A stretch of 64,000 nucleotides of DNA, taken from assembly GCA_026005175.1 (NCBI GenBank), contig BPKO01000002.1, forward strand, positions 94,501 through 158,500, given 5' to 3'. Of this stretch, positions 39,196 through 49,029 are shown in pieces. How positions within the stretch are numbered: position 1 is the first letter of the stretch; each line of letters starts with the position of its first letter. Source of the DNA: Candidatus Tectimicrobiota bacterium. Its GTDB lineage: Bacteria; Tectomicrobia; Entotheonellia; Entotheonellales; Entotheonellaceae. The position numbers and the translations under genes were made by a program. The notes under the pieces were generated by a model, which was not told the origin of the DNA, made no database searches, and saw only the letters and a list, made by a program, of their open reading frames with translations.

Positions 39196-40827
39196 GTGCT
39201 TGCACGCTTCAGAGAACTGGCCAGGGTGCTTCCCGCGCGCCTGCGGGCCTTGCCGCCGGCCAGGCTGTTTGCGCTCCTTGGCCTGCTGGGCACGGCGCTG
39301 GCGGTGGGGGTGGTCTCCTTGCTGTGGCTGGCGGGGCCGCCCGCTTACCGGGTGCTTTACGCGCAGCTTACCGTGGAAGACGCCGCAGCCATTGCGGCGA
39401 AGCTGCGCGACCTGCACGTGCCTTACCGCCTGGAAGGCGATGGCACCACCATCTTGGTGCCGGCGGCTTCGGTGTACGACCTGCGCTTGCAGCTGGCTGC
39501 CGAGGGGCTGCCGCAGGGCGGCGGGGCCGGCTTCGAGCTCTTCGACCAGCGCAGCCTGGGGATGACCGAGTTCATGCAGCAGCTCAACTACCGCCGCGCG
39601 CTTCAGGGCGAGCTGGCGCGCACCATCGCCCAGCTGGCGGCGGTGCAAAGCGCCCGCGTGCACATCGTGTTGCCCGAAAAGACCCTCTTTCTCGAGCAGC
39701 AAGAGCGCCCTACGGCCTCTGTCGTCCTCCGGCTGGTGCCCGGCCGGCAGCTGAGCCCCGAGCAGATCCGCGGCATTGCCCACCTGGTGGCCAGCAGTGT
39801 GGAGGGACTGCGGCCCGAGGACGTCACCCTGCTCGACAGCAGCGGGCGCTTGCTCAACCGCCAGGAGCTACCGGCTTCGGCCCTCTCTCTTAGCCAAGCG
39901 CAGCTGGCGTACAAGCAAACCCTCGAGCGCACCCTGGAAGCCCGCATCCAGACGATGCTCGAGCACGTGCTGGGCCCTGGCAAGGCCCTGGCCCGGGTGA
40001 GCGCCGATTTGGACTTCCAGCAAATCGAGCGCACCGAAGAGCGTTATGATGCCGACAACCCGGCGATTCGCAGCGAGCAGCGCACCCAGGAATCAGGCAG
40101 CGGGGCCGGCTTCTGGGCCATCGGCGTCCCCGGCGTGCCGTCCAACGTGCCGCAAAACACCCCCCCGCCGCAGCCTCCCACCACCTCCACGTCGCGCCAG
40201 AGCGAGACGGTGAACTACGAGCTGAGCAAGGTGGTCAGCAAAATCGTGGCTCCCAGCGGGGAGATTCGCCAGCTGTCGGTGGCCGTGCTCATCGACGGCA
40301 CCTACCAGGTGCAGGAGGGCAAGCGCCGGTACGTGCCGCGCTCCGAAGAGGAGATGGCCAAATTTCGCGACATCGTCAAAAGCGCCGTGGGCTACAACGC
40401 CGCCCGCGGCGACCAAGTGGTGGTGGTGAACGTGCCCTTCACCACCCCAGAAACCGACGCAGCGCAGGCCCTGGCGGCCGCCCAGCGGCAGGCTTTTTGG
40501 CTCACCGTGGGCCGCTACGGCGTTTACGCCTTGCTGGCCCTGCTGGCCCTGCTCTTTGTCATTCGGCCCCTGATCGCCTGGGTAACGCGCGGCGGCGAGC
40601 CGCACACTGCCGAGTTGCCGCTGCCGCAGACGGTGCAAGAGCTCGAAGGCGCCATGGCAGCAGAGGGTGCCGCGCTGCCACAAGGCCCAGAGGGCGCTGC
40701 CGCCCTTCCCGAAGAGGAGCCGAGAGAAAAAACGCGCTTGCAGCGGTTACAGGAGCGGGCGGTGGCCTTCGTGCGCGCTGAGCCCGAGCGGGCGGCAGAA
40801 ATGATCCGCATGTGGATGCGCAGCTAG
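39196..40827 (+). CDS. fliF: FliF MS-ring protein
   Basis: A 543-residue MS-ring protein. An N-terminal membrane helix (LFALLGLLGTALAVGVVSLL) is followed by the YscJ/FliF ring-building domains (RVLYAQLTVEDAAAIAAKL, LAAEGLPQGGGAGFELFDQR, FMQQLNYRRALQGELARTI). The FliF C-terminal domain and a second helix (YGVYALLALLALLFVIRPLI) come next, then the FliG-binding tail (AAEMIRMWMRS). It starts with GTG; AAAGGAG is about 10 bases upstream. The reading frame is intact, unlike several neighbours. Confidence 0.95.
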   Translation: MLARFRELARVLPARLRALPPARLFALLGLLGTALAVGVVSLLWLAGPPAYRVLYAQLTVEDAAAIAAKLRDLHVPYRLEGDGTTILVPAASVYDLRLQLAAEGLPQGGGAGFELFDQRSLGMTEFMQQLNYRRALQGELARTIAQLAAVQSARVHIVLPEKTLFLEQQERPTASVVLRLVPGRQLSPEQIRGIAHLVASSVEGLRPEDVTLLDSSGRLLNRQELPASALSLSQAQLAYKQTLERTLEARIQTMLEHVLGPGKALARVSADLDFQQIERTEERYDADNPAIRSEQRTQESGSGAGFWAIGVPGVPSNVPQNTPPPQPPTTSTSRQSETVNYELSKVVSKIVAPSGEIRQLSVAVLIDGTYQVQEGKRRYVPRSEEEMAKFRDIVKSAVGYNAARGDQVVVVNVPFTTPETDAAQALAAAQRQAFWLTVGRYGVYALLALLALLFVIRPLIAWVTRGGEPHTAELPLPQTVQELEGAMAAEGAALPQGPEGAAALPEEEPREKTRLQRLQERAVAFVRAEPERAAEMIRMWMRS

Positions 40828-40835
40828 GAGCAGCC

Positions 40836-41840
40836 ATGGGCGAGCAGCAACTGACCGGTCCAGAAAAAGCGGCGATTTTGCTTCTTACCCTCGGCGAAGA
40901 GGTGGCACCGCTGGTTCTGCAACACCTGAGCGAGCAAGAAATCCAGCGGCTGAGCAACTACATTTCCTACTTGCAGGACGTAGAAGCCCCGGTCGTCGAG
41001 CAGGTGCTGAGCGAGTTCGACGAGCTCGTCCACGGGGCCAACAGCCTCATTGCCGGGGGCAAAGAGTACGTGCGCAAGCTCCTGCTCAAAGTGCTCGATC
41101 CCAAAAAAGCCGACGCCATCCTCAACAACCTGTCGATGCCGACGATGGAAACCGGCTTGGAAGCCCTCAAGTGGCTCGATGCCAAGACCATCGCCCGCTT
41201 TTTGCAAAACGAGCACCCTCAGACCATCGCCGTGATCCTGGCCCACCTCGAGCCGCCACAAGCCGGCAGCGTGCTGGGCTTTTTACCCCCTGCCTTGCAA
41301 GCCGACGTGGTGCTGCGCATCGCCAAGCTCGAGCGGGTGCCGCCGGGGGTTATCCAGGAGCTCGACAAGGTGCTGCGCCACGAGCTCAAGGCCGCCGGTG
41401 CCCTCGAATCGCGGCAAGTGGGTGGCGTGGCAGCGGTGGCCGAAATCCTCAACAACGTCGATCAGGCTTCAGAGCGTGAAATTCTCAACCGCATCGAGGA
41501 AACCAACGCCTCTTTGGCGGAAGAGATCCGGCAGCTGATGTTTGTCTTCGAAGACCTCCTGTACGTCGACGACCGCGGCATCCAGACCATCCTCAAGGAA
41601 GTGGCCAACGAGGACCTGGTCTTGGCGCTCAAGACGGCTTCCGAGCCCCTGCGCGACAAGATCTTCCGCAACATGTCGCAGCGGGCCGCCCAGATGCTGC
41701 GCGAGGAGCTCGAAGTGATGGGGCCGGTGCGGGTGAGCGACGTGGAAAAAGCGCAGCAGAAAATCACCCAGGTGGCCAAGCGTCTCGAAAGCGAGGGCAA
41801 GATCGTCCTGGGTGGCAAGGGAGAGAATGCCTTTGTCTGA
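40836..41840 (+). CDS. fliG: FliG motor switch protein
   Basis: A 334-residue FliG: N-terminal LTGPEKAAILLLTLGEEVAP, middle-domain EHPQTIAVILAHLEP, and C-terminal torque helix region LMFVFEDLLYVDDRGIQTIL and LALKTASEPLRDKIFRNMS. It binds FliF, FliM and the stator. The ATG at 40836 follows CTAGGAGCAGCC. Confidence 0.95.
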   Translation: MGEQQLTGPEKAAILLLTLGEEVAPLVLQHLSEQEIQRLSNYISYLQDVEAPVVEQVLSEFDELVHGANSLIAGGKEYVRKLLLKVLDPKKADAILNNLSMPTMETGLEALKWLDAKTIARFLQNEHPQTIAVILAHLEPPQAGSVLGFLPPALQADVVLRIAKLERVPPGVIQELDKVLRHELKAAGALESRQVGGVAAVAEILNNVDQASEREILNRIEETNASLAEEIRQLMFVFEDLLYVDDRGIQTILKEVANEDLVLALKTASEPLRDKIFRNMSQRAAQMLREELEVMGPVRVSDVEKAQQKITQVAKRLESEGKIVLGGKGENAFV

Positions 41841-42649
41841 GAAGATCATCCGCCGCGCGCACGCCACCGCGGCGCGCATCCGGCCTTTTACGTTTCCGGC
41901 CGCAGACGCCGCCTTGCCCGCAGGTTCTGCCGGCAGCGAGGCGCCCCGCGCGGCAGCAGCCCAAGCCTTGCCTTCTGGCGTCCTCACTTCTCCGCCTCCG
42001 GAGGCTGACGCGCCTCCCACGGCCGCCAGCAGCGCCCACTCCGGAGTCGCTTGCCGCCGAGCGCGAGCAGGTGCTGGCGGCAGCGCGCACCGAAGCCGAG
42101 CAGTTCCTGGTGCAGGCCCAGCAGGAGGCTGCCCGCCTCAAGGAACAGGCCTACGAAGAAGGCTATGCCGCCGGTCTGGCCGCAGGGAAGGAGGCCATGG
42201 CGGCAGAACTCGCCTCGCTGGTGGCGGCGCTGCGGCAGGCGGTAGCCGAGGTGATCGCCCTGCGCCCGGACCGCCTGCGCCAGGCCGAAGAGGACATCCT
42301 CACCCTGGCAAGTGCCATGGCGCACGCCATCCTGCAACGCGAGGCCTGTCAGAGCCGTGACGTGCTTGCCACCATGCTGACGCAAGCCCTCGAGCGGCTC
42401 GGCGCTTCGGGCCAAGTGGTGGTGTGGGTTCACCCTCTGGACCTGGCGCTGGCCCGCGATTTGCAAGCAGCGTGGCACGACCCGGAGGTGCAGCTGGTGA
42501 TTCGCAGCGACGAGCGGGTAGGGCGCGGCGGCTGCCGCGTGACCTCGACCCTGGGCGAAGTGGACGCCCGCCTGGAGGCCCAGCTGCACGAGATCGAACG
42601 GCACTTGCGGCAGCACCTTTTTACCGAGAGCGAGGAGGCTTCCCCATGA
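41827..42649 (+). CDS. fliH: FliH export-ATPase regulator, frameshifted as sequenced
   Basis: FliH binds FliI and the C ring and holds the export ATPase. The start MPLSEKIIRRAHATAARIRP is at 41827 and overlaps fliG. The conserved coiled-coil and C-terminal region (EREQVLAAARTEAEQFLVQA, KEQAYEEGYAAGLAAGKEA, RVGRGGCRVTSTLGEVDARL) lies in another frame from about 42030 onwards. The shift is in the Pro/Ala-rich linker between ~41995 and 42045 and cannot be placed exactly. The stop overlaps the fliI start (ATGA). Confidence 0.85.
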
Positions 42650-44005
42650 CCCCCTCGGCGCGGCTTGCCCACTATCTTCCCCTGCTGCGCACCGTCCAGC
42701 CCATCCGCAGCCGCGGGACGGTGTGCCGGGTGCGCGGCTTGCTCATCGTCGGCCAGGGCCCGGCCGCGGCGCTTGGCGACGTGTGCGAAATCTATCCGCG
42801 CTGCCGCAACGTGCCGGTGCGGGCAGAGGTGGTGGGGTTTGCGCAGCACGAGATCATGCTCATGCCGCTTGGTGAACTGCGCGGCATTCGGCCCGGTAGC
42901 CCCATCCTCCACCGCGGAGAGCGTGCCGCGGTGCCGGTCGGCCTGGCGCTGCAAGGCCGTGTCCTGGATGGCCTGGGACAACCCCTCGACGAACGAGGCC
43001 CGCTGGCAGCCGAGACCACGTACCCCCTGTATGCCCAGCCGCTTCATCCGCTGCGCCGGGCACGCATCAGCGAGCCGCTCGACTTGGGGGTACGGGCCAT
43101 CAACGCCTTGCTCACCTGCGGCAAGGGCCAGCGCCTGGGCATCTTTGCCGGCTCGGGGGTGGGCAAAAGCGCCCTGCTGGGGATGATCGCCCGCGCCACG
43201 CAGGCCGACATCAACGTCATCGCCCTCATCGGCGAGCGCGGCCGGGAGGTGCGAGAGTTCCTGGAACGCGACCTGGGGCCGGCAGGGCAACAGCGCTCCG
43301 TGGTGGTGGTGGCCACCGCCGAGCAGCCCCCCTTGGTGCGGCTGCGGGCGGCGTTTGTCGCCACCGCAATCGCCGAGTTTTTCCGCGACCGCGGCCAGGA
43401 CGTGCTGCTCATGATGGACTCCCTGACGCGGGTGGCCATGGCCCAGCGCGAAATCGGGCTGGCAGTGGGGGAGCCGCCCACCAGCCGCGGCTATACGCCG
43501 TCGGTGTTCACCCTGCTGCCGCAACTGCTCGAGCGCGCCGGCATGGGCGCCGGGCAGGGGAGCATCACCGGCTTGTACACGGTGCTTATTGAAGGCGACG
43601 ACTTCCACGATCCCATCGGAGATGCGGTGCGGGCCACGGTGGACGGGCACCTTCTGCTGTCGCGGGCCCTTGGCAGCCCAGGGCCACTATCCGGCCATCG
43701 ACGTGCCCCTGAGCCTGAGCCGGGTCATGCCCGACATCACCACGGCCGAGCACCAGCGGCTGGCGGCCATGGTGCGCGAGCTGCTCGCCGTCTACCAGGA
43801 CGCCGAAGACTTGCTCCACATCGGGGCCTATGTGCAGGGCAGCAACCGCCGGCTCGACCAGGCCGTGAAAATGATCGACGCGATCCGCAGCTTCCTGCGC
43901 CAGCCCCTTGACGTCAGCGTCTCGCTGGCCGACAGCCTGGCGCAGCTGCGGGCGCTGTGCGCGCCGCTAGAGGGCGAGCAAGCCCAAGGCAGCGGGAGGG
44001 CATAG
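42646..44005 (+). CDS. fliI: FliI flagellar export ATPase, frameshifted as sequenced
   Basis: The F1-beta-like ATPase of the flagellar export gate, normally about 440-450 residues. Walker A is GIFAGSGVGKSALLGM and Walker B DVLLMMDSLTRVAMAQREI; EPPTSRGYTPSVFTLLPQLL is also present. After DGHLLLSRAL the frame breaks. The other frame carries AAQGHYPAIDVPLSLSRVMP, DAEDLLHIGAYVQGSNRRLD and the C-terminal domain. Deleting one T at 43670-43671 restores SRALAAQGHYPAID. As sequenced the C-terminal domain would be lost. Confidence 0.92.
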
Positions 44006-44007
44006 CT

Positions 44008-44445
44008 GTGCGCTTGGCTCGCTTGGCCAGGCTCGTGCAAGTGCGGCATCGTCTTGAGATGCAGGCGCGGCAGGCGCTGCAGCACGCCCACCGCCAGTAC
44101 CAGGCAGAGGCCGCATGCCTGCAGGCGGTGCAGGCGGCCCAGCAGGCCCAGCAGGCCGCCCTGGAGGCCACCTGCGGCACCGCGATGGCCGTGGCCGACC
44201 TGCAGGCCCAGGCTGCCTACTACCAGGAGCTGGTACGCCAGCACGCCCGGCAGCAGGCCGTGGTCCAAGCGCAGGCAGCGCGGGTTGAGCAGCAGCGGGC
44301 AGCCGCGGTGCGCGCCCGGCAGCAGCGCCGCCTGCTCGAAAGCCTCTACACGCGCCGCGCGCAGCAAGTGCGCAGGCAGCAAACCAAGCGCGAACAGGAC
44401 ACGCTCGATTCCCTGGTGCTGCGAGGAAAAGCCTATGGCCGTTAA
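44008..44445 (+). CDS. fliJ: FliJ export chaperone-like protein
   Basis: A 145-residue all-helical protein very rich in Ala, Gln and Arg, with the two long antiparallel coiled-coil helices of FliJ (LVQVRHRLEMQARQALQHAH; ARQQRRLLESLYTRRAQQVR). FliJ works with FliI like the gamma subunit of an ATP synthase. Sequence identity is weak, so the call rests on fold, length and position between fliI and a MotE-like gene. The GTG start at 44008 follows GGGAGGGCATAGCT. Confidence 0.8.
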   Translation: MRLARLARLVQVRHRLEMQARQALQHAHRQYQAEAACLQAVQAAQQAQQAALEATCGTAMAVADLQAQAAYYQELVRQHARQQAVVQAQAARVEQQRAAAVRARQQRRLLESLYTRRAQQVRRQQTKREQDTLDSLVLRGKAYGR

Positions 44446-45067
44446 ACACGCGTCTGCACCAGCCGCCGCGGCAGGGCGTGCGGCCGTTTCCAGGCGGCGC
44501 TGGCTGCCCTATCTCTCCCTGGCGATCCTGGCGGCAGGCACCGTGGGGGGCGCCCTCTCCCTGGGGGCGCTGACCCCGCCCACCGCGGGGCCCAAAGCCT
44601 CTGCTCCCCCAGCGCAGCCCCCACCGGCAGTGGCACTGCTGACCGTGCCCAGCACGGAGATTCCGCTTCTGGCTTCGTTGCAAGAGCGGCAGCAGCGCCT
44701 TGCCGAGCGAGAAAAACACCTGGCCCAGCGGGAAGAAGAAGTGCGGCTCCTGCAACAGCAGCTCGAAGAGCGGCTGTCCCAGCTGGCCTCGATGCGCCAG
44801 GAGCTCTTGGCGCTCCTTGAAGAAAAGGAAGCGTTTGAGGAAAAGCGCTTCGAGCACCTGGTGAAGGTCTACGAAGGCATGAAACCGCAGGAAGCGGCGA
44901 GCCTTCTCGAGCGCTTGCAAGAAGATACGGCCGTGCGGCTGCTCTACCGCATGAAAGAGAAAAAAGCCGGAAGCATTTTGAGCTTCATGAAGCCCGAGCG
45001 AGCAGCAAAGCTCAGCGAACGCCTGGCGTCGCTGCCCAAGCCTGCCCCGGCGACGCCAGAGCAGTAA
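44435..45067 (+). CDS. MotE-like (MgtE N-domain) flagellar protein
   Basis: A 210-residue protein with one N-terminal membrane helix (WLPYLSLAILAAGTVGGALS, ~23-43) and a Pro/Ala linker. A long coiled coil follows (LAEREKHLAQREEEVRLLQQ). The C-terminal domain reads VKVYEGMKPQEAASLLERLQ and AVRLLYRMKEKKAGSILSFM, the MgtE N-terminal-like domain of MotE, a periplasmic chaperone of MotB. The ATG overlaps the end of fliJ. It lies between fliJ and fliK, as in many deltaproteobacterial clusters. Confidence 0.75.
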   Translation: MAVKHASAPAAAAGRAAVSRRRWLPYLSLAILAAGTVGGALSLGALTPPTAGPKASAPPAQPPPAVALLTVPSTEIPLLASLQERQQRLAEREKHLAQREEEVRLLQQQLEERLSQLASMRQELLALLEEKEAFEEKRFEHLVKVYEGMKPQEAASLLERLQEDTAVRLLYRMKEKKAGSILSFMKPERAAKLSERLASLPKPAPATPEQ

Positions 45068-45115
45068 CCCAGGAGAAGGCCGTGCCCGCGGGGGTTCTGA
45101 TTCCCATCTCTGGCC

Positions 45116-46816
45116 GTGACGCCACTTCCAGGGTTGCCCGCTGCGCTCCCGCAAGCGGGAGGACAGCAGGCACCCGAGGCCATGGCGGCTTTTTCCTTCT
45201 TGCTGCTGGCGGCTTCCCAGGAAGGCGCTCCTGCCAGAGCCGCCTGCCTCGCCCGGCTACCCCGGGGTCCGATGGGCTTGTCAGGGCCTCAGGGGTCGGC
45301 CAGCGAAGGCACAGCGAGCGCGCTTCTCCTGCGCCTTGCTGCCGCGCGGGAGAGGGCAGAAACGGCGCCGGAAGGCGACGAGCCTTCCCGAGGCGTGGCC
45401 CACGTGCTGCCGCTGCTCATCCCACTCCTTGCCGCGGTGCCCGCCCCGCCGTGGTCGTCCGCCTCGCCACTGCCGACTGCAGAGGGCGAGGCGCCCGTCA
45501 GGCTTCAGCTTCCCCCTGCGTGGTTTTCAGGGGAAGCAGCCCCTCCTGGCTCTCGCCTCAGGGCAGAAGAAGCCATGGCGTTTGGCCCGCTTTTGGTGGG
45601 GCCCGCGGGGGTGGTGTTGAAGGCATCGCCAGAGGAAGCCCTGCCTTTCTTGGCGTTTTTGGGCAGCTCCGCAGAAGGCGTGTTGCGCTTGGCGCCAGGC
45701 AGTGAGGCGCTGCAAGGCGAAGCCGGCACGGCAGGGCTGCGGTGGCCAGAGGCTGCCCAAGTGCCGCCAGCCCAGGGGGTGGCTGGTGTGAAGGCCGGAA
45801 GCGAAGAAGCCATGGCGTTTGGCCCGCTTTTGGTGGGGCCCGCGGGGGTGGTGTTGAAGGCATCGCCAGAAGAAGCCCTGCCTTCCTTGGCGTTTTTGGG
45901 CAGCTCCGCGGGGGGTGCGTTGCGCCTGGTGTCAGGCAGTGAGGCGCTGCAAGGCGAAGCCGGCACGGCAGGGCTGCGGTGGCCAGAGGCTGCCCAGGTG
46001 CCGCCAGCCCAGGGGGTGGCTGGTGTGAAGGCCGGAAGCGAAGAAGCCATGGCGTTTGGCCCGCTTTTGGTGGGGCCCGCGGGGGTGGTGTTGAAGGCAT
46101 CGCCAGAGGAAGCCCTGCCTTTCTTGGCGTTTTTGGGTAGCTCCGCGGAAGGCGTGTTGCACCTGGTGTCAGCCAGTGAGGCGCTGCAAGGAGAAGCCGG
46201 CACGGCAGGGCTGCGGTGGCCAAGGGGCGGGGAAGGGGCAGGCGGCATCCCCGCAGAGACAAAGCCGGAAGCAGGGGGCCAAGTGAGGTCTGGACTCTAC
46301 CTCCTGGCAGGGGAAAGCCTTTCTTCTGGGGCGTTGCCGGCAGCGACGCCGGCTGCGCCTGAGCCGCCGGTGAGGGCTGCAGAAGGCCGCCTTGCCCCCA
46401 GGGTAGGGGATGAGGGCGGTGCAACCAGCCCGTTGGGACTGCTGCGGCCGCCACAGGCGGTCACCCTGCGGCTTTCTCCGCCACACCTGGGACAGCTTCA
46501 GGTTCAGGTTCGCCTCGACGACGAGCGACTCACCGCCGCCTTTGTCGTGGAGTCGTCTGCGGCGCAGCAGCTGCTGCGCACGCACTTGCCGCTGCTGCAA
46601 CACCTGCTCGACCAGCAAGGCTTTGCCCAGCCGCACCTCGTCCTGTACCAGGCAGCCGGCAACTTTGCCTGGCTGGCCGGCCACGGCTCCGCCAAGCAAG
46701 AGGCCCCATCGTGGGCAGCGTGGCCGCCGGCCACCGGCCATGGCCGGGCAGCATCCGAGCGATCGCGCGGCGCGGTCAGGGCTGACCAAGTGCGGCTTGT
46801 TGATCTCGTCATTTAG
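45116..46816 (+). CDS. fliK: FliK hook-length control protein with tandem repeats
   Basis: A ~566-codon FliK. The C-terminal domain that switches export specificity is recognisable (VTLRLSPPHLGQLQVQVRLD, LTAAFVVESSAAQQLLRTHL, LLQHLLDQQGF). The central part contains about 2.8 copies of a 79-residue repeat (EEAMAFGPLLVGPAGVVLKA and onward). FliK acts as a molecular ruler, so repeat number may set hook length. The start is uncertain. GTG 45082 has a good AGGAGAAGGCC site but is in another frame; one extra C near 45112 would join its MPAGVLIPISG to VTPLPGLPAALPQAGG. The 45116 start given here has no ribosome site of its own. Confidence 0.85.
   Translation: MTPLPGLPAALPQAGGQQAPEAMAAFSFLLLAASQEGAPARAACLARLPRGPMGLSGPQGSASEGTASALLLRLAAARERAETAPEGDEPSRGVAHVLPLLIPLLAAVPAPPWSSASPLPTAEGEAPVRLQLPPAWFSGEAAPPGSRLRAEEAMAFGPLLVGPAGVVLKASPEEALPFLAFLGSSAEGVLRLAPGSEALQGEAGTAGLRWPEAAQVPPAQGVAGVKAGSEEAMAFGPLLVGPAGVVLKASPEEALPSLAFLGSSAGGALRLVSGSEALQGEAGTAGLRWPEAAQVPPAQGVAGVKAGSEEAMAFGPLLVGPAGVVLKASPEEALPFLAFLGSSAEGVLHLVSASEALQGEAGTAGLRWPRGGEGAGGIPAETKPEAGGQVRSGLYLLAGESLSSGALPAATPAAPEPPVRAAEGRLAPRVGDEGGATSPLGLLRPPQAVTLRLSPPHLGQLQVQVRLDDERLTAAFVVESSAAQQLLRTHLPLLQHLLDQQGFAQPHLVLYQAAGNFAWLAGHGSAKQEAPSWAAWPPATGHGRAASERSRGAVRADQVRLVDLVI
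45566..46221 (+). repeat. 237-bp tandem repeat inside fliK
   Basis: The anchor GAAGAAGCCATGG recurs with its ATG at 45575, 45812 and 46049, an exact 237-base (79-codon) period. The first two units are full and the third runs about 180 bases, to 46221. Copies differ at only a few positions, so the duplication is recent or is kept uniform by gene conversion. The period is a multiple of three, so copy changes keep the frame. Confidence 0.9.
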
Positions 46817-46828
46817 AGGAGGTTCGGT

Positions 46829-47491
46829 GTGGAGGTTTCTGCCGTCACTGCGGCGCATACATCTCCAGGGACAGCGAGTGCCCAGCCCCTACAAGCAACG
46901 CAAGAGACCTTTTTGCAGCTGCTCATTGCCCAGCTTGAGCATCAAGATCCGCTCGAGCCCCTGCAAGGAACCGAGTTTACGGCACAGCTGGCGCAGTTCA
47001 CCATGCTCGAACAGCTCGACACCATGCAGGGCACCTTGGACGAGCTTCAGGCCTTGCAGGCCACCGCAGCCAACGTGCAAGCGGCCAGCCTCATCGGCAA
47101 GGAAGTCAGAGCGGCCGGCAATCGCGTGGCGGTGCAGCCCGGCGAGACGGCCTCCCTGCACTATGCCCTGGCCGCCGACAGCGCCAAAGTCACCCTCCAC
47201 ATCTTCAATGCCAGCGGTAACCTGGTACGCACCCTGGAGCAGTTTCAGCAAGCTGCAGGCGAACATACCGTGAGCTGGAACGGCACCGATGCCCAGGGCA
47301 TGCCCCTGCCGGAAGGAGAGTACTTGTTTACGGTCACCGCCGAGGATGCCCAGGGCAACCCGGTGCGGGCCGACACCTTCGTGCAGGGCGTCGTAGAAGG
47401 ACTGGAATTCGCCGGAGAGCGCCCCTTATTGATTGTGGCGGGAAGCCCCGTCGATCTGGCGGCCGTCGTGAGCGTACAACTGGCCGAGTGA
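46829..47491 (+). CDS. flgD: FlgD hook-cap protein
   Basis: A 220-residue FlgD, the scaffold that caps the growing hook. The N-terminal signature is ETFLQLLIAQLEHQDPLEPL then GTEFTAQLAQFTMLEQLDTM. The C-terminal half is the FlgD tudor/Ig-like region (VTLHIFNASGNLVRTLEQFQ, VSWNGTDAQGMPLPEGEYLF). It starts with GTG after AGAGGAGGTTCGGT. Confidence 0.94.
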   Translation: MEVSAVTAAHTSPGTASAQPLQATQETFLQLLIAQLEHQDPLEPLQGTEFTAQLAQFTMLEQLDTMQGTLDELQALQATAANVQAASLIGKEVRAAGNRVAVQPGETASLHYALAADSAKVTLHIFNASGNLVRTLEQFQQAAGEHTVSWNGTDAQGMPLPEGEYLFTVTAEDAQGNPVRADTFVQGVVEGLEFAGERPLLIVAGSPVDLAAVVSVQLAE

Positions 47492-47510
47492 CCTAAAAAG
47501 GAGAGCGGGT

Positions 47511-48921
47511 ATGAGCTTGCAGAGCGCGTTGTTTACCGGTGTCAGTGGCTTGAACACGTATGCCAATGTGATTTCGATCATCGGCAACAACATCGCCAAC
47601 GTTAACACGCCGGGCTTCAAGCAGAGCCGGGGAAGCTTTTCGGATATCCTGAGCCAGAGCTTTGGCTCCTCAGGCGGCTTGCAGATTGGCCGCGGCGTGC
47701 GCATGAACCGCGTTGACTTTCTTTTTACGCAAGGCTCGTTTCAGACCACGTCGGTCGCCAGCGACTTGGCCATTGACGGCGACGGCTTTTTCATCGTGCG
47801 CGATCCCGACACCAACGCTTTGCTCTACACGCGCACCGGCGACTTTCGTCTCGACCGCGAGGGCAACCTGGTCAATGCGCAAGGGTTCATCCTCCAGGGC
47901 TTTGACGTCGATACCAACGGCAATGCGCTGCCCTTTGTCAAGGATGTGAACGTCAGCGGCCAGGGCCTTTCCTCCCAAAATGACCGATCAGGCAACGATT
48001 AATGTCAACCTCAATGCGGGGGCGGAGGTGTTGCTCGACCCTGGCACCGGCACGCCGCTGGCCTTTGATCCGGCTGATCCAGTAGGAACGTCAAACTTTT
48101 CCACCGCCTTAACGATTTACGACTCCTTTGGCAACGCCCACACGGTGGAGTTTTACTTCCAGAAGACGGCCGACAACACCTGGACATGGATTGCCACCAC
48201 CCGCGCCAGTGACCTTGCGGGGATGAGCGGCTCCAGCCTCGTTACCCTGGCCAAAGGGCAAATGACCTTCACCGACAGCGGCGCGCTCGACACCATCGTT
48301 ACCACCGACCGCTACAACTACGAGGACGGGATGCTGGAGGCTTTGAGCGCGCCCGAACAGGGGGCCAGCGTGGTCTTCAATTTTGCCAAAGGCGCCCAAG
48401 CAGGGCAGACGGTGAGCTTTAACTTTGGCACGCCACGCCGGGTCTGGGACGACGCCACGGGCGCCTTTGTCGACAACGCGGCGGCGCCAGACGGGTTTGA
48501 TGGCACCACGCAGTTTGCCTCCCCCTCGGCGACGCTGTTCCAGTCGCAAAACGGGTTTGGCTCCGGGGTGCTGCAGAGCTTCAGCGTCGACGAGCACGGC
48601 ATCGTGCGCGGCCTGTTTTCCAACGGCCAGACCTTGGCGCTGATGCAAGTGGCGCTGGCCAAATTCCCCAGCCCTAACGGCCTCAACGCCGTAGGGCAGA
48701 ACCTCTTTGCCCAGTCCCAGCTCTCCGGCGATCCCGTGGTATCGGCTCCGGGCACCAGCGGGCTGGGCGTCATTGTCTCTAACGCCCTGGAAATCTCCAA
48801 CGTCGACTTGTCGTCCCAGTTCGTCGAGCTCATCCGCGCCCAGCAGGCCTTCCAGGCCAATGCCCGGGTCATCACCACGGGCAACGACTTGCTCGGCGAG
48901 GTGGTGAACCTCCGCCGCTAA
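47511..48921 (+). CDS. flgE: FlgE hook protein, frameshifted as sequenced
   Basis: The hook subunit, ~469 residues when repaired. The start has SLQSALFTGVSGLNTYANVI and SIIGNNIANVNTPGFKQSRG. The D1 region has SDLAIDGDGFFIVRDP. The first frame ends at 48002. The second frame carries KMTDQATINVNLNAGAEVLL, TIYDSFGNAHTVEFYFQKTA and the C-terminal VELIRAQQAFQANARVITTG. Deleting one T of the TTT at 47968-47970 gives GLPPKMTDQATIN, close to the LPPKAT motif common in FlgE. Confidence 0.93.
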
Positions 48922-48930
48922 GCCTTCACC

Positions 48931-48952
48931 GCGGGCGCCCGGCCCGCTGTTT
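48931..48952 (+). terminator. Weak GC-rich hairpin after flgE
   Basis: GCGGGC and GCCCGC pair around a 5-base loop, followed by TGTTT, 9 bases after the flgE stop. The stem is short and the T run poor, so it may only attenuate transcription. Confidence 0.35.
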
Positions 48953-48987
48953 AGGGCAGGGTCGGGCGTGCCGCCAGATCCCGAAAC

Positions 48988-49001
48988 GGCTTAGGCATTG
49001 C
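48988..49001 (+). promoter_or_regulatory. Possible weak sigma-54 promoter of the fliL operon
   Basis: GGCTTAGGCATTGC has GG and GC at the exact -24/-12 spacing and a TTGC box, but lacks the AC of TGGCAC. fliL starts 29 bases downstream. It follows the hairpin after flgE, a sensible place for a new promoter. Confidence 0.35.
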
Positions 49002-49029
49002 CGACGTTGCATGCAGAGGATGGCACCAC

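Noticed and set aside
45566-46221. CRISPR-like or insertion-sequence origin of the fliK repeat
   Set aside because: The units are contiguous without spacers, coding, in frame and confined to the FliK ruler region.
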